Source of the DNA: Catenibacillus scindens
GTDB taxonomy: Bacteria; Bacillota; Clostridia; Lachnospirales; Lachnospiraceae
Length of the DNA: 64,000 bases
Assembly (NCBI RefSeq): GCF_014202115.1
Contig: NZ_JACHFW010000008.1
Coordinates: forward strand, 62,001 to 126,000
Direction of reading: 5' to 3'
In this document: piece after piece, positions 25,069-33,964 of the stretch
How the letters are laid out: every line of letters starts with the position of its first letter
Position numbering within the stretch: position 1 is the stretch's first letter
Translations under genes and position numbers: made by a program
The notes under the pieces: generated by a model
Seen by the model: only the letters and a program-made list of their open reading frames with translations
What the model was told of the DNA's origin: nothing
The model's database searches: none

Positions 25069-25641
25069 TTGAAATTATTAGAAGATAAGATCCTTGCTGA
25101 GGGCAGGGCACTGAACTCATCCACTCTGAAAGTGGACAGTTTTATTAATCATCAGGTAGACCCTGTGCTTATGGACGCCATCGGCAGGGAATTTGCCTGT
25201 CATTTCAAAAACGCCGGCGTGACCAAAGTTCTGACCATTGAAAGTTCCGGCATCGCTCCCGCTGTTTACACAGCCATGCATTTAAATGTCCCAATGATCA
25301 TCCTTAAAAAACAGACATCTAAAATTCTCAACGGAAATGTGGCTCAGACCAATATTACGTCCTTTACCAAGGGGACAAGCTATGAACTGACCCTTTCCCT
25401 GGATTATGTAAATCCATCGGATACCGTCCTGATTATTGATGATTTTCTTGCTAACGGAGAGGCTGCCACCGGAGCTGTCCGCCTGGCAAAAGCCGCCGGG
25501 GCAAAGATTGCCGGCATCGGTATTCTCATCGAAAAATCCTTTCAGAAAGGCCGGCAAAAGCTTCTGGATCAGGGCTACGATGTGTACTCTCTAGCCAGAA
25601 TCGCCCGCTTAGACGAGGGCATTATCGAATTTGTAAAATAA
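25069..25641 (+). CDS. xpt: Xanthine phosphoribosyltransferase
   Basis: A 190-residue type-I phosphoribosyltransferase that converts xanthine and PRPP to XMP in purine salvage. The PRPP loop is [16 protein letters not shown] (about 124-139), with [14 protein letters not shown] upstream and [12 protein letters not shown] near the end, all typical of Xpt. I start at TTG 25069 because GAGGTGAG lies six bases upstream and gives the usual length; ATG 25048 in the same frame has no ribosome site. It stands alone, without pbuX, and has a very strong terminator. Confidence 0.94.
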   Translation: MKLLEDKILAEGRALNSSTLKVDSFINHQVDPVLMDAIGREFACHFKNAGVTKVLTIESSGIAPAVYTAMHLNVPMIILKKQTSKILNGNVAQTNITSFTKGTSYELTLSLDYVNPSDTVLIIDDFLANGEAATGAVRLAKAAGAKIAGIGILIEKSFQKGRQKLLDQGYDVYSLARIARLDEGIIEFVK

Positions 25642-25664
25642 CGCTTCAGCTCATGGTCGAGCCC

Positions 25665-25726
25665 AAAAGACAATCCGGAAGAAGGGACGGTGTGAAAATA
25701 CCGTCCCTTCTTCCGGATTGTCTTTT
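25665..25726. terminator. Bidirectional terminator with 27-bp perfect stem
   Basis: The two arms (25665-25691 and 25700-25726) are perfect reverse complements around an 8-base loop, and a T-run ends the right arm. It separates convergent xpt and yqeB. Confidence 0.9.
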
Positions 25727-25780
25727 TCATTTTGGGAAACGCCGCAAATCGCCCAATATGAACGCTTCCCATAAATTTTA

Positions 25781-26590
25781 CTATTTATCCAGACCTCCAT
25801 ACATCAACACCGCTTGTAAAACACCTCCGGCGATGGTTCTTGCCTTATCAGAGATAGTCGTACAGTTGCCCTGCTGGGAAACCCTTGGATCTATATCTGC
25901 AATCTTAAAACCTTCGGGAATATTTAGGCCGCCGCGGAGAAGACCGCGCAAAACACCATCTATTGTGGCATATACCGGCGTATCAGCAACCCAGGCGATG
26001 ATCTGACCTTTTTGAACAATATCGCCAATGGCTGAGACTTCCCTCATAACACCGGCTGCCGGCGAGTGAATGACCCTCTCACGGCTCACGCCGGCGATCT
26101 CCCCAGGTATTCCCGTATTAGGGATGGCGCAGCCCCTGGTAATGATCCGGCCAAGCTGATGGCCCCTCATCGTCTCAATGACAACGTGGACGTCTTTGCC
26201 CGCCTCAAATCCCGGTCCAAGGCCAATGACCAGAGGCGCCATATCTATAGATGTGCCGAGATTTTTTTTGGCGATGATTCCGTCAACAACCACCTGGGGG
26301 CTTAATTTTTTAATCCAATAGCCGCCGGGATCTTCCGCCACAGGGATGATCCCCTGAGTCCACATTTTTTCCATGTCTGCCTTGTCCCTGACTTTTCCGG
26401 CACCCACGCCCTCCACAGAGATTAGATTCTGGTACATAACTTCACTAAAGGCCGCCCGCCGGCGGATCGTCGTTGGTTGTCCTGTTTCAAGCACAAGGAC
26501 TTTAAATCCGCACTGGTGCAGACACCAGATGGTTCCCGTAGCCAGATCGCCGCCGCCCCGGACAATAATAAGACATTGACTGATCTTCAT
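25781..26590 (-). CDS. yqeB: YqeB: selenium-dependent molybdenum hydroxylase maturation protein
   Basis: A 269-residue protein of the EF2563/YqeB family. The opening IVRGGGDLATGTIW is a nucleotide-binding-like loop, and GLGPGFEAG, RGCAIPNTG and HSPAAGVMREV are family marks. In labile-selenium molybdenum hydroxylase systems YqeB is a conserved maturation factor. It is the last gene of an operon with the hydroxylase subunits, YqeC and a MobA-like enzyme. The start is ATG 26590; a TTG one codon earlier is also open. Confidence 0.9.
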   Translation of the reverse strand: MKISQCLIIVRGGGDLATGTIWCLHQCGFKVLVLETGQPTTIRRRAAFSEVMYQNLISVEGVGAGKVRDKADMEKMWTQGIIPVAEDPGGYWIKKLSPQVVVDGIIAKKNLGTSIDMAPLVIGLGPGFEAGKDVHVVIETMRGHQLGRIITRGCAIPNTGIPGEIAGVSRERVIHSPAAGVMREVSAIGDIVQKGQIIAWVADTPVYATIDGVLRGLLRGGLNIPEGFKIADIDPRVSQQGNCTTISDKARTIAGGVLQAVLMYGGLDK

Positions 26591-26627
26591 CAAACTACAC
26601 CTTCTTTTAAAACGGTTTTATGTTGTT

Positions 26628-27257
26628 TTACAGGCCAAGCCACCGCTCGGCCTCCTCAGGAGTGTCAATATCCACCCCTGCCTGGGGATCGGCAATTTTC
26701 ACAGGGAACACTTTCTCTGGATATTTTAAAATCACTGTTTTTCCGCCATTATCCCCGGTAAGTGTCTCTAGCTCATGGTATAGAGAGGACGGAAACAATG
26801 CCGGGCTTCCAGGTCCATAGCTATAGACAGCTCTTATAATATGACCGGGATGTCTCTCATACGTCTCAAGCATTTCCGAAAAAATACCAGGTGTCAAAAA
26901 AGGCATATCTCCGGGAATGAACATCAGCCCGTCCATATCTTTTCCAGCCTGAGTTCCAAGAACTACCGAACGGCTCTGCCCTGATTCCGGATGATCGTTT
27001 AGGATAACATCAAAACCGCGCCGGCAGGACATATCCGCCACAGCTTCATAGGCCGTCACAACAAAACACCGGGAAAATCCGGCAAAGGCAGCACTGTCCA
27101 TGACATGCTCTACCAGAGCTTTCCCCCTGTAGGGGATCAGCAGTTTATTCACCGCTTTTCCGTTTTTACCGGAGTGTTGTCTGATCATTCTGTCGCCCAT
27201 CCTGGATGAAAAACCAGAAGCTAGGATCACTGCTCCAATTTTCGCCCCAACCTTCAT
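26628..27257 (-). CDS. MobA-like (MocA-type) nucleotidyltransferase
   Basis: A 209-residue NTP-transferase. AVILASGFSSRMG (about residues 9-21) is the nucleotide loop and IPGDMPFL carries the metal-binding aspartates. In molybdenum hydroxylase operons such enzymes add CMP to molybdopterin to make the MCD cofactor. The ATG at 27257 overlaps the YqeC stop as ATGA and has GGAGG eight bases upstream, ruling out the earlier GTG. Specificity for CTP over GTP is inferred from context. Confidence 0.88.
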   Translation of the reverse strand: MKVGAKIGAVILASGFSSRMGDRMIRQHSGKNGKAVNKLLIPYRGKALVEHVMDSAAFAGFSRCFVVTAYEAVADMSCRRGFDVILNDHPESGQSRSVVLGTQAGKDMDGLMFIPGDMPFLTPGIFSEMLETYERHPGHIIRAVYSYGPGSPALFPSSLYHELETLTGDNGGKTVILKYPEKVFPVKIADPQAGVDIDTPEEAERWLGL

Positions 27258-27970
27258 GTCCACGCCCTCCCTGCCAAAATACAGTCAATATTTTTAAGAC
27301 GCCGGTCTTTTTTAAGCTCCGCCACAGCTTTTTCCTGTTCCTCTGCAGCGATCTGAGCGAGATACAATACCTTTTTTCCCACAGCTTTTCCAAACAGTCC
27401 TTCGGGGCTTGTGATCACCCGGATCAGGTGTTCCGCCGTCAAGGCATCCCCTTCACCTATTTGAGCAATACTGCAAAAGCGGTCCCACCGGTGAACTTGG
27501 GCGGGACCGATCTTTTTTCCAAGCAGGGACACAGGGAGAACACCGATAGTAATCTGTGTCTGAGGCAGAACTACCGGCTCGTGTTCCGCCCACCCCTTTA
27601 GGGGAAGCCTGCGGGAGCCGTCGGCCTCAATTAGGATCACATCCATGTGGGCTATGGTCCAGAGGAGCATTTCCCTGGAAAATCCATGAAGTTTTCCTTC
27701 TTTTTTCAGCAGCTCATCAGCCACATAATACACACCGGAAGTTTCTGTCGGGATATCCATAGCCGGACTTTCCTTTAAGATCACAGGGTATCCCGGTAAA
27801 GGGCAATAGATTTTCACCGATGTGGCCAGAGCAACCCGAAACTTTTTAGCGAGAATCCGGGCCATGCCCTGGATCAGGGTAGTCTTGCCGCCGGAGCCTA
27901 TTACAGACACAATGCTCCCCTGCCCAATCTTTAATTTTTCCACACAGTCTTTAAACTCATCCCTCTCCAT
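27254..27970 (-). CDS. yqeC: YqeC: selenium-dependent hydroxylase accessory protein
   Basis: A 238-residue P-loop protein. VSVIGSGGKTTLIQGMA is the nucleotide-binding loop, and VILIEADGSRRLPLKGWAEH matches the YqeC family. YqeC is part of the signature set for molybdenum hydroxylases that use a labile selenium. The ATG at 27970 overlaps the end of the molybdopterin-subunit gene by 14 bases; a TTG nine codons earlier is less likely. Exact biochemistry is unproven. Confidence 0.88.
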   Translation of the reverse strand: MERDEFKDCVEKLKIGQGSIVSVIGSGGKTTLIQGMARILAKKFRVALATSVKIYCPLPGYPVILKESPAMDIPTETSGVYYVADELLKKEGKLHGFSREMLLWTIAHMDVILIEADGSRRLPLKGWAEHEPVVLPQTQITIGVLPVSLLGKKIGPAQVHRWDRFCSIAQIGEGDALTAEHLIRVITSPEGLFGKAVGKKVLYLAQIAAEEQEKAVAELKKDRRLKNIDCILAGRAWT

Positions 27971-30287
27971 TATCTTTAGCCTCTTCAATGGCGGCAAGAA
28001 CTTTCTCCGGCGTTATAGGAAGCGAGCGCATATTAATGTCCGCCGCATTGCGCAAAGCGTCGGCAATGGCCGGGGATGGAGTATTGACAACAATCTCCCC
28101 GATGGATTTGGCGCCGTAAGGGCCACTAGGTTCATAGCTGGATTCAAAAGCCACACGTATCTTTCCAACATCCACGCGGGAGGGGATCTTATACTGCATA
28201 AAGGAATTGGTCATCATCTTGCCTTTATCACTGTATTTCACATCTTCATACATGGCAAGACCAATCCCCTGGGCGATGCCGCCCTCGGTCTGCACCCGGG
28301 CAAGGCTTGTGTTGATCACTGTACCGCAGTCCACCACGCCTACATAATCCAGGATTTCATATTTTCCTGTCTCCTTATCCAGCTCAATCTCCACAAAACC
28401 GGCCATGAGGGGCGGCGGAGATGTGGGGCTGGAATAAAATCCGGAACCGTTTAAATACGTGCCTGTATAATTTCCCGCGCAGTGAATGGCAATGTCATGA
28501 ATACTGACGGATTTTCCGCTGGATACTTCCGTCACATTGGCGCCGTCAAAGAAAAACTTCTTGGGATTAAACTTTTCCAAAGGCACGGTATATTTTTCAG
28601 GGTCCAGCATTTTAGCCCCGGCAAAAATAATCTTGTTCTTCAAATCGCAGGCCGCGTTATACACAGCCATACCAGTGACATAGGTTGTGGCTGAAGCGTA
28701 GGAACCCGAATCAAAGGGCGAAATGTCTGTATCCACCTGGGCGACAATAAATTGATCCATATCCGCCAGAAGGGCTTCCGCCGCAATTTGTGTCAGTATA
28801 GTGTCACAGCCAGTACCCATGTCCGTGGCTCCAATCTTTAATGTATAAAAGCCGTCGTCATTAAGCTTGATCTCCGCCCCGGCTGTATCCACTTTGGCAA
28901 TGCCGGAGCCCTGCATGGCTATAGCCATGCCTACAGCCCGCACCTTGGTGTCGCTGATCTGAGTCCTTGGATACTTTTTATCCCACTGGATCATCTCTCT
29001 TCCCCGGTAAATACACCGGTCCAGGGCTGAGCTTGTCATTTTCTCATTATAATAAGCCGGCATGATCTCCCCAAAGCGGACCATGTTCTTTTCCCGAAGG
29101 CGGGTGGGGTCCATCCCAAGCTTTACAGCCAGCTCATTAACCGCCGACTCCAGGGCAAAAAGCCCCTGAGTGGCGCCATAACCTCTGAAGGCTCCGGCGG
29201 GCATGGTATTTGTATAGACACCGGTATATTTAAAGCGGAAAGCTCTGGCCTGGTTATACAGGGGCAAGGATTTATGGCCGCTTAACCCGATGGTCGTTGT
29301 CCCATGTTCGCCGTAGGCTCCTTGGTTGGATAAGGTATCAAGCTCAATGGCCCGTATGGTTCCGTCAAAATCCGCACCGATCTTTACCCGGATACACATT
29401 TGGTGACGGCTGTTGGAGGCGGAAAACGCCTCCTTGCGGGTATAAATGATCTTTGCCGGCAGCCCCGTCTTTAATGTGATGATCGCCGGATAAAACTCTG
29501 ACACAACCGTCTGTTTCGCACCGAAACCTCCGCCGATGCGGGGCTTGATAACCCGAATACGGCTCTGTGGAATCTGAAGAGCGCGTGAAAGGATGCGGCG
29601 AACGTGAAAGGGAACCTGGGTGGAAGTCACAACACAGAGACGGCCATTGTGATCCATGTAAGTATAAGTGCGGAAAGTTTCCATCATACACTGTTCCTGG
29701 GCCAGATTTTCATATTCATGGTCCACAATTACATCGCTTCTTGAAAACTCTCCTTCAACATCCCCATGCTCATCCATGCCCTCGACAACAATATTGCGCT
29801 TATTATTCTGTCCCTGGAAATCGTAATTGTTGTGATAATCTTCATAATTATGGACGATAACCGGGTTATCTTTCGCCTTTTTATAATCAAGGACCGGCGT
29901 AAGAACTTCATAATCCACCTTGATCAGCTTCAGGGCCTGAATAGCCGCCTTCTCGTTGGCGGCGGCGACCAGGGCCACCTCATCCCCAACATAGCGCACA
30001 TACTCATCAAGAATCAGACGGTCATAAGAGGACATTTCCGGATAGGTCTGACCGGCATTGGTAAAACGAACCTTCGGAACATCCTTATAGGTAAGGACAC
30101 AGGCCACTCCCTTTACCATCTTTGCCTTGGAAACATCAATATTTTTAATGCGGGCATAGGCATAGGGGCTTCTCAGAGCCTTGACAATGAGACACTCCTT
30201 CGGCGCAAGATCATCGGTGTAGAGAGGTTTTCCCGTCACCAATGACATTCCGTCGATTTTTCTCACAGGTCTGCTGACATATCTCAT
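27957..30287 (-). CDS. Molybdopterin-binding subunit of xanthine dehydrogenase-family hydroxylase
   Basis: A 776-residue catalytic subunit. GKPLYTDDL marks the N-terminal domain, and RIGGGFGAKQ, PAGAFRGYGATQG, GSGIAKVDTAG, GATDMGTGCDTILTQ and GAKSIGEIVV are molybdopterin contacts and family marks. GAKSIGE carries the catalytic glutamate near the end. The ATG at 30287 overlaps the 2Fe-2S subunit stop as ATGA. With the FAD and 2Fe-2S subunits it would form an alpha-beta-gamma hydroxylase for a purine or related heterocycle; neighbours YqeB and YqeC suggest a selenium-dependent type. The substrate is not readable. Confidence 0.93.
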   Translation of the reverse strand: MRYVSRPVRKIDGMSLVTGKPLYTDDLAPKECLIVKALRSPYAYARIKNIDVSKAKMVKGVACVLTYKDVPKVRFTNAGQTYPEMSSYDRLILDEYVRYVGDEVALVAAANEKAAIQALKLIKVDYEVLTPVLDYKKAKDNPVIVHNYEDYHNNYDFQGQNNKRNIVVEGMDEHGDVEGEFSRSDVIVDHEYENLAQEQCMMETFRTYTYMDHNGRLCVVTSTQVPFHVRRILSRALQIPQSRIRVIKPRIGGGFGAKQTVVSEFYPAIITLKTGLPAKIIYTRKEAFSASNSRHQMCIRVKIGADFDGTIRAIELDTLSNQGAYGEHGTTTIGLSGHKSLPLYNQARAFRFKYTGVYTNTMPAGAFRGYGATQGLFALESAVNELAVKLGMDPTRLREKNMVRFGEIMPAYYNEKMTSSALDRCIYRGREMIQWDKKYPRTQISDTKVRAVGMAIAMQGSGIAKVDTAGAEIKLNDDGFYTLKIGATDMGTGCDTILTQIAAEALLADMDQFIVAQVDTDISPFDSGSYASATTYVTGMAVYNAACDLKNKIIFAGAKMLDPEKYTVPLEKFNPKKFFFDGANVTEVSSGKSVSIHDIAIHCAGNYTGTYLNGSGFYSSPTSPPPLMAGFVEIELDKETGKYEILDYVGVVDCGTVINTSLARVQTEGGIAQGIGLAMYEDVKYSDKGKMMTNSFMQYKIPSRVDVGKIRVAFESSYEPSGPYGAKSIGEIVVNTPSPAIADALRNAADINMRSLPITPEKVLAAIEEAKDNGEG

Positions 30288-30736
30288 TCTTCCACCCCCA
30301 TATATTTTTTCACGGCCCGAAGCTGGCTCATATATCCGGTACAACGGCACAGATTCCCCGCAAGATAGTGGAGGATCTCCTCCTCTGTGGGATCTTTAAG
30401 CTCCCGCTTCATTGCAATAATGTTCATAATCAGTCCCGGACTGCAAAAACCGCACTGATCCGCCCCTTCGTCTACGAGAAGGGAGCCAATGAGGGCAGCC
30501 TCCTCCTGGACTCCCTCCAGGGTGGTCACATTCCGGTTGTTGCACCGCATAGCAGGGACGCTGCAGGAAAGCACCGGTTTGTCATCCAGCCACACGGTAC
30601 ACAAACCGCAGTTGGTTGTATCGCATCCGCACTTGACACTTTTATATCCGGCGTCCCGCAGTACTTCCATAAGCATATCGTCAGGACCGCAGTGGATTTT
30701 CCTTTTTTCACCGTTGATCACAATATGTATCAGCAT
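30284..30736 (-). CDS. 2Fe-2S subunit of molybdenum hydroxylase
   Basis: A 150-residue iron-sulfur subunit with two clusters. The plant-type cluster uses CGCDTTNCGLCTV plus a cysteine in VLSCS, and the second uses CGFCSPG and CRCTGY. It passes electrons between the molybdopterin and FAD subunits. It overlaps its upstream neighbour, the FAD subunit, by seven bases, and the large subunit by four, so all three are co-translated. Confidence 0.95.
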   Translation of the reverse strand: MLIHIVINGEKRKIHCGPDDMLMEVLRDAGYKSVKCGCDTTNCGLCTVWLDDKPVLSCSVPAMRCNNRNVTTLEGVQEEAALIGSLLVDEGADQCGFCSPGLIMNIIAMKRELKDPTEEEILHYLAGNLCRCTGYMSQLRAVKKYMGVEE

Positions 30737-31554
30737 CCTTCCACCTCCCTGATCGCTCTTTTTAGAAGCACTTTGGCAATTTTCTCACGATACCAGGCAG
30801 CAGCCCGCATATTGGAGCCAAAGCCCACCTCATCCCCCAGGATCTTCCCCGCCTGGGCGGCATTCTCATCCAAGGCTTTAGGATCCTTCTGGTTGCGAAA
30901 ATCTTCCAGGGCCCTAGTCAGATATCCGGCAGTTTCCGGCGCCAGAACAGCCCGTCCGGGCCTGGCACCCACCGCAACTTTGAAGCGTCCGTCTGTTTTT
31001 GACAAAGCTAGGTTCACAATGGGGAAATCCGCCTCAGCGTTGCGAAACATCTGGTAAGAAGCGATCACCGGCGCCTTTTTCACCGACACTTTTACAAGAA
31101 TATCCTTTGTGTAGGGCATTTTCATAAACTCTTCCAAAGGCAGGACGCCATCCTTATACATATGGACGCTTGTATCCAGCACCATCAGCGGCGTAAGGAA
31201 ATCTGAAAAACCAAATCGTGAATAAACCGATCCGCCGACAGTCACCACATTGCGAAACTGGATGCCAATAATAGAAGCCACAGCCCGGCTTAAAATCCCG
31301 CTGAAATTTTCCTGTAACAGACTGCTTGTCTCTACGCTCCGGTAGCTGGTCATGGCGCCCATTTCTATGGCGTCCCCGGTATCATTAATAAAATCCAGGC
31401 CCACCTCTGACAGATCCACCGCCGTATTGATCCGCCGGCTGCCCATACGCAGCCAGGCGCATCCCGCAACGATATAGTTTGTCTTACGGGCGGTTAATAT
31501 TTCATAGGCTTCCTCAACACTTTGAGGCATGGCATAATCTTTTGCAGTAAACAT
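30730..31554 (-). CDS. FAD-binding subunit of molybdenum hydroxylase
   Basis: A 274-residue FAD subunit of the CoxM/XdhB type. NYIVAGCAWLRMG replaces the common AGGTDL loop, AVDLSEVGLDFI follows, and RNVVTVGGSVYSRFGFSDFLTPLMVLD fits the FAD adenine region (given as parts of 31220-31280). GGAGGAGCAGG precedes the ATG at 31554; the frame runs on upstream into a dispersed repeat without a ribosome site. It is first in the hydroxylase operon. Confidence 0.9.
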   Translation of the reverse strand: MFTAKDYAMPQSVEEAYEILTARKTNYIVAGCAWLRMGSRRINTAVDLSEVGLDFINDTGDAIEMGAMTSYRSVETSSLLQENFSGILSRAVASIIGIQFRNVVTVGGSVYSRFGFSDFLTPLMVLDTSVHMYKDGVLPLEEFMKMPYTKDILVKVSVKKAPVIASYQMFRNAEADFPIVNLALSKTDGRFKVAVGARPGRAVLAPETAGYLTRALEDFRNQKDPKALDENAAQAGKILGDEVGFGSNMRAAAWYREKIAKVLLKRAIREVEGC

Positions 31555-31571
31555 CCTGCTCCTCCTTATTT

Positions 31572-31640
31572 TCGCGGGCAGTGAGCCAAGGGGACGCGCT
31601 GGTGCGTCCATTTGGCGGTGCTGCGAGGGGTATTTGACTT
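31572..31640. repeat. 65-bp dispersed repeat, copy 1
   Basis: It starts CGCGGGCAGTGAGCCAAG, has an inner GGACGCGC/GCGTCC hairpin and continues ATTTGGCGGTGCTGCGAGGG. The reverse complement of 48094-48161 carries the same blocks. It sits between the FAD-subunit gene and the Mrp-type gene. Confidence 0.75.
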
Positions 31641-31651
31641 GCAGCCTTTAC

Positions 31652-32476
31652 TTAGGCAATAGTTTCAATATAGGCGATCATTTGATCCAGATAGCTGTGG
31701 GAGAATTCCTCGATAGCCCCCCGGTCACACAACTGGGCGACGGCCGGTTCAATAGGCAGGGACGCATAGGAAGGGATATTTAACGTATTTGCCATCTCCT
31801 CCCCTTTGCCTTCTCCGTAAATATAAATCTTACGTCCGCAGTCCGGACAGAGGAGATAGCTCATGTTCTGAACAAGACCCACCACAGGAATATTCATCTG
31901 TTTTACCATATTGTAGGCTTTCTTTACGATCATCTCAACAAGTTCCTGGGGACTTGTGACAATAACAATGCCGCTCACCGGCAGGGACTGGAATACTGTC
32001 AGAGGTACATCGCCGGTTCCCGGAGGCATATCTACCAGAAGATAGTCCAGCTCACCCCACACAACTTCATTCCAAAACTGCTTAACAACACCGGCCAGTA
32101 CCGGGCCTCTCCAGATGACAGGTGTCTCCTCATCATCCAGCATCATATTAATGGAAATGATTTTGATGCCGCCTGGAGTCACTGCCGGGAGGATACCCTG
32201 TTCATTGCCAAGGGCCTGCTCATGGATGCCAAACATCTTGGGAATGGACGGGCCGGTAATATCTGCGTCCAGAATACCCACTTTGTAGCCTTTTTTGTTC
32301 AGCAAAACAGCCAGCTCGCTGGTGACAAGGGACTTTCCTACGCCGCCTTTGCCACTGACAACGCCTAAAACATGTTTTACATGGCTGAATTTGTTTTCCT
32401 CAACTTTAAAACTTTCCTTACGTGAACTGCAGTCCGACTGGGAACATGAACTGCAGTTGTTATTACAATCGCTCAT
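31652..32476 (-). CDS. Mrp/NBP35-type P-loop ATPase, iron-sulfur carrier
   Basis: A 274-residue ParA-like ATPase of the Mrp/ApbC group. The N-terminus is cysteine-rich (CNNNCSSCSQSDC), the deviant Walker A is GKGGVGKS (about 42-49), and DMPPGTGD and a CPDC pair near residue 210 complete the pattern. Such proteins carry 4Fe-4S clusters to target enzymes. It lies about 100 bases upstream of the hydroxylase genes and may load clusters into them. ATG 32476 is preceded by AAAGGAGAGAG; 48 more codons are open upstream, but they are encoded by hairpin repeats and the neighbouring gene. Confidence 0.92.
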   Translation of the reverse strand: MSDCNNNCSSCSQSDCSSRKESFKVEENKFSHVKHVLGVVSGKGGVGKSLVTSELAVLLNKKGYKVGILDADITGPSIPKMFGIHEQALGNEQGILPAVTPGGIKIISINMMLDDEETPVIWRGPVLAGVVKQFWNEVVWGELDYLLVDMPPGTGDVPLTVFQSLPVSGIVIVTSPQELVEMIVKKAYNMVKQMNIPVVGLVQNMSYLLCPDCGRKIYIYGEGKGEEMANTLNIPSYASLPIEPAVAQLCDRGAIEEFSHSYLDQMIAYIETIA

Positions 32477-32522
32477 TGCTCTCTCTCCTTTTCTTATCTT
32501 TGCTTTTCTTACATTTATGATG

Positions 32523-32580
32523 TTGGGGTCAAAAGGTCTTTTGACCCCAATCCCGCGCCAAGATCCGCAAGCGGGTCTTG
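32523..32580. terminator. Two hairpins after the 32583 gene (one is repeat copy 2)
   Basis: TTGGGGTCAAAA and TTTTGACCCCAA (32523-32550) form a perfect 12-bp stem with a 4-base loop. Next to it CAAGATCCGC and GCGGGTCTTG (32559-32580) form a second stem shared with 12101-12135. On the minus strand they directly follow a stop codon and precede the Mrp gene. Confidence 0.7.
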
Positions 32581-32582
32581 AA

Positions 32583-33767
32583 TTACAGTGCCAGAAAGGA
32601 CCGCAGAAGAACCAGTACATTCAGCCCTTTTTCAAAGCGTCCCGCAAAGGTCTCCACAGTTCTGTTTTTAAGATCATGAACAGCCACATACTCGTGGTAT
32701 TCATATTCTTTCACAAAAACCTGGTCATAATACGTGGTTACAAGCCAGTCTGTGCCAAACATAGTGGCAAAGGTTCCATATTGGCCGTCATAATCCAAGG
32801 AGCGGCCCGGATCGGTCAGACAGATGACCGGGCAGGATTCTCCGTCTTCCTGATCCAAAGACCAGTAAACCTGCCTCTGGCCAGGGTCATAAATGACTCT
32901 TCCCCCCTCAGGCACTTCATACCCGGCGAGAAGCTCATATGCCGGCGTCCTTTGGAAATCCAGAGTACACCGGATGATCTCCTCCCACCGGCGGGTCCGG
33001 TCCCTGCGGCGGAAGAGAACCTGATCCTGTCCGGCCTCCACAATGCGGACATAGTCAAAGCCCCCGTCCCCGGCTTTTGCCACAGTTAAGAATCCAGCGT
33101 CCAGTCCGGCTTTGACGCGGTCAATAAAATCCCTGACCGGCACCCACAAAATGGCGCTCTCCCCGTTTTTGTCATCCCGCTCTTCATTTTTATAAAAAGC
33201 TTCATAGATGACAGACATATGGCCGCCAAACGGCCGTACGAAAATATCTTCCGTCAGCGAGTCAAAATGGCTGTCCTTTATGGGATATTTTTTAGCCGTA
33301 GCAATCTCATATAAATAACGGACGTTCACATAGCGCTTTCCACAATCTTTAAGGCCATATGTTTCAAAAACTTCCGGCCCGCCTTTTACCTCATCGGTGA
33401 TGATCATATAGTCTTCATTGAGAGAATAAATATTGATGATCTCTCCCTCTGGATTAATCAGAAAATCTGTAGTGTTCTCCCATGTCCGCTTATCAATCTT
33501 GCGCAGGCGCAGCCGGTAATCCTGCAGCACGTTGACTGCATAAAAAAAATCCGGCATCTGAGAGTATGTTCTGAAGGATTCCCACAGACGGGTATAATCC
33601 AAAGAAATCAGTCGCTCCACCTGCCGGCTTTTTAGATCCATCTTCTCAATGGAACATACATCCTTTATTTCATTTTTCTGATCAATGGCATAGATCATCG
33701 TATCGTCGGTAAGCTCCAGCACTTCAATTTCTCTGGAAAACGCGTCAAGCAGATCTACACGTTCCAT
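32583..33767 (-). CDS. Uncharacterised 394-residue protein
   Basis: I do not recognise a family. The protein is acidic, has no signal peptide or membrane helix, and shows recurring short beta-strand motifs with aromatic residues (for example DDTMIYAID, EDYMIITDEV, DYVRIVEAG, GRVIYDPGQRQVYWSLD, VFVKEYEYHEYVAV), suggesting a beta-propeller or repeated beta-sheet fold. The ATG at 33767 is near a weak GGAG-like site. Its stop touches a hairpin repeat. Neighbours (Mrp ATPase and a divergent amidase) give no clear functional hint. Confidence 0.75.
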   Translation of the reverse strand: MERVDLLDAFSREIEVLELTDDTMIYAIDQKNEIKDVCSIEKMDLKSRQVERLISLDYTRLWESFRTYSQMPDFFYAVNVLQDYRLRLRKIDKRTWENTTDFLINPEGEIINIYSLNEDYMIITDEVKGGPEVFETYGLKDCGKRYVNVRYLYEIATAKKYPIKDSHFDSLTEDIFVRPFGGHMSVIYEAFYKNEERDDKNGESAILWVPVRDFIDRVKAGLDAGFLTVAKAGDGGFDYVRIVEAGQDQVLFRRRDRTRRWEEIIRCTLDFQRTPAYELLAGYEVPEGGRVIYDPGQRQVYWSLDQEDGESCPVICLTDPGRSLDYDGQYGTFATMFGTDWLVTTYYDQVFVKEYEYHEYVAVHDLKNRTVETFAGRFEKGLNVLVLLRSFLAL

Positions 33768-33869
33768 AGTCTAATGCCTCTCCTTAAATTATTTTACGGG
33801 GCACTCCCGCAATCTACATCTACTATACCATACCCGCACTTAAATTTCAGCAATTTTTATGTATTTTCT

Positions 33870-33894
33870 GTAACAGTTCAGCCGGCAGGGATGG
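33870..33894. repeat. AACAGTTCAG-family repeat, half copy
   Basis: GTAACAGTTCAGCCGGCAGG keeps the left end of the family consensus; the right end is not seen. It lies 70 bases before the amidase gene. Confidence 0.55.
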
Positions 33895-33964
33895 TGGGAT
33901 GGTTTGCAAGCAGAAACATTTTTGACACATCTTCTTTTTATAATGAATCACAGAGGTGATACTA

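Noticed and set aside
27822-28454. Plus-strand 210-codon open frame
   Set aside because: It is antisense to YqeC and the molybdopterin subunit.
32295-33089. Plus-strand 264-codon open frame
   Set aside because: It is antisense to the Mrp-type gene and the 394-residue protein, with no ribosome site.
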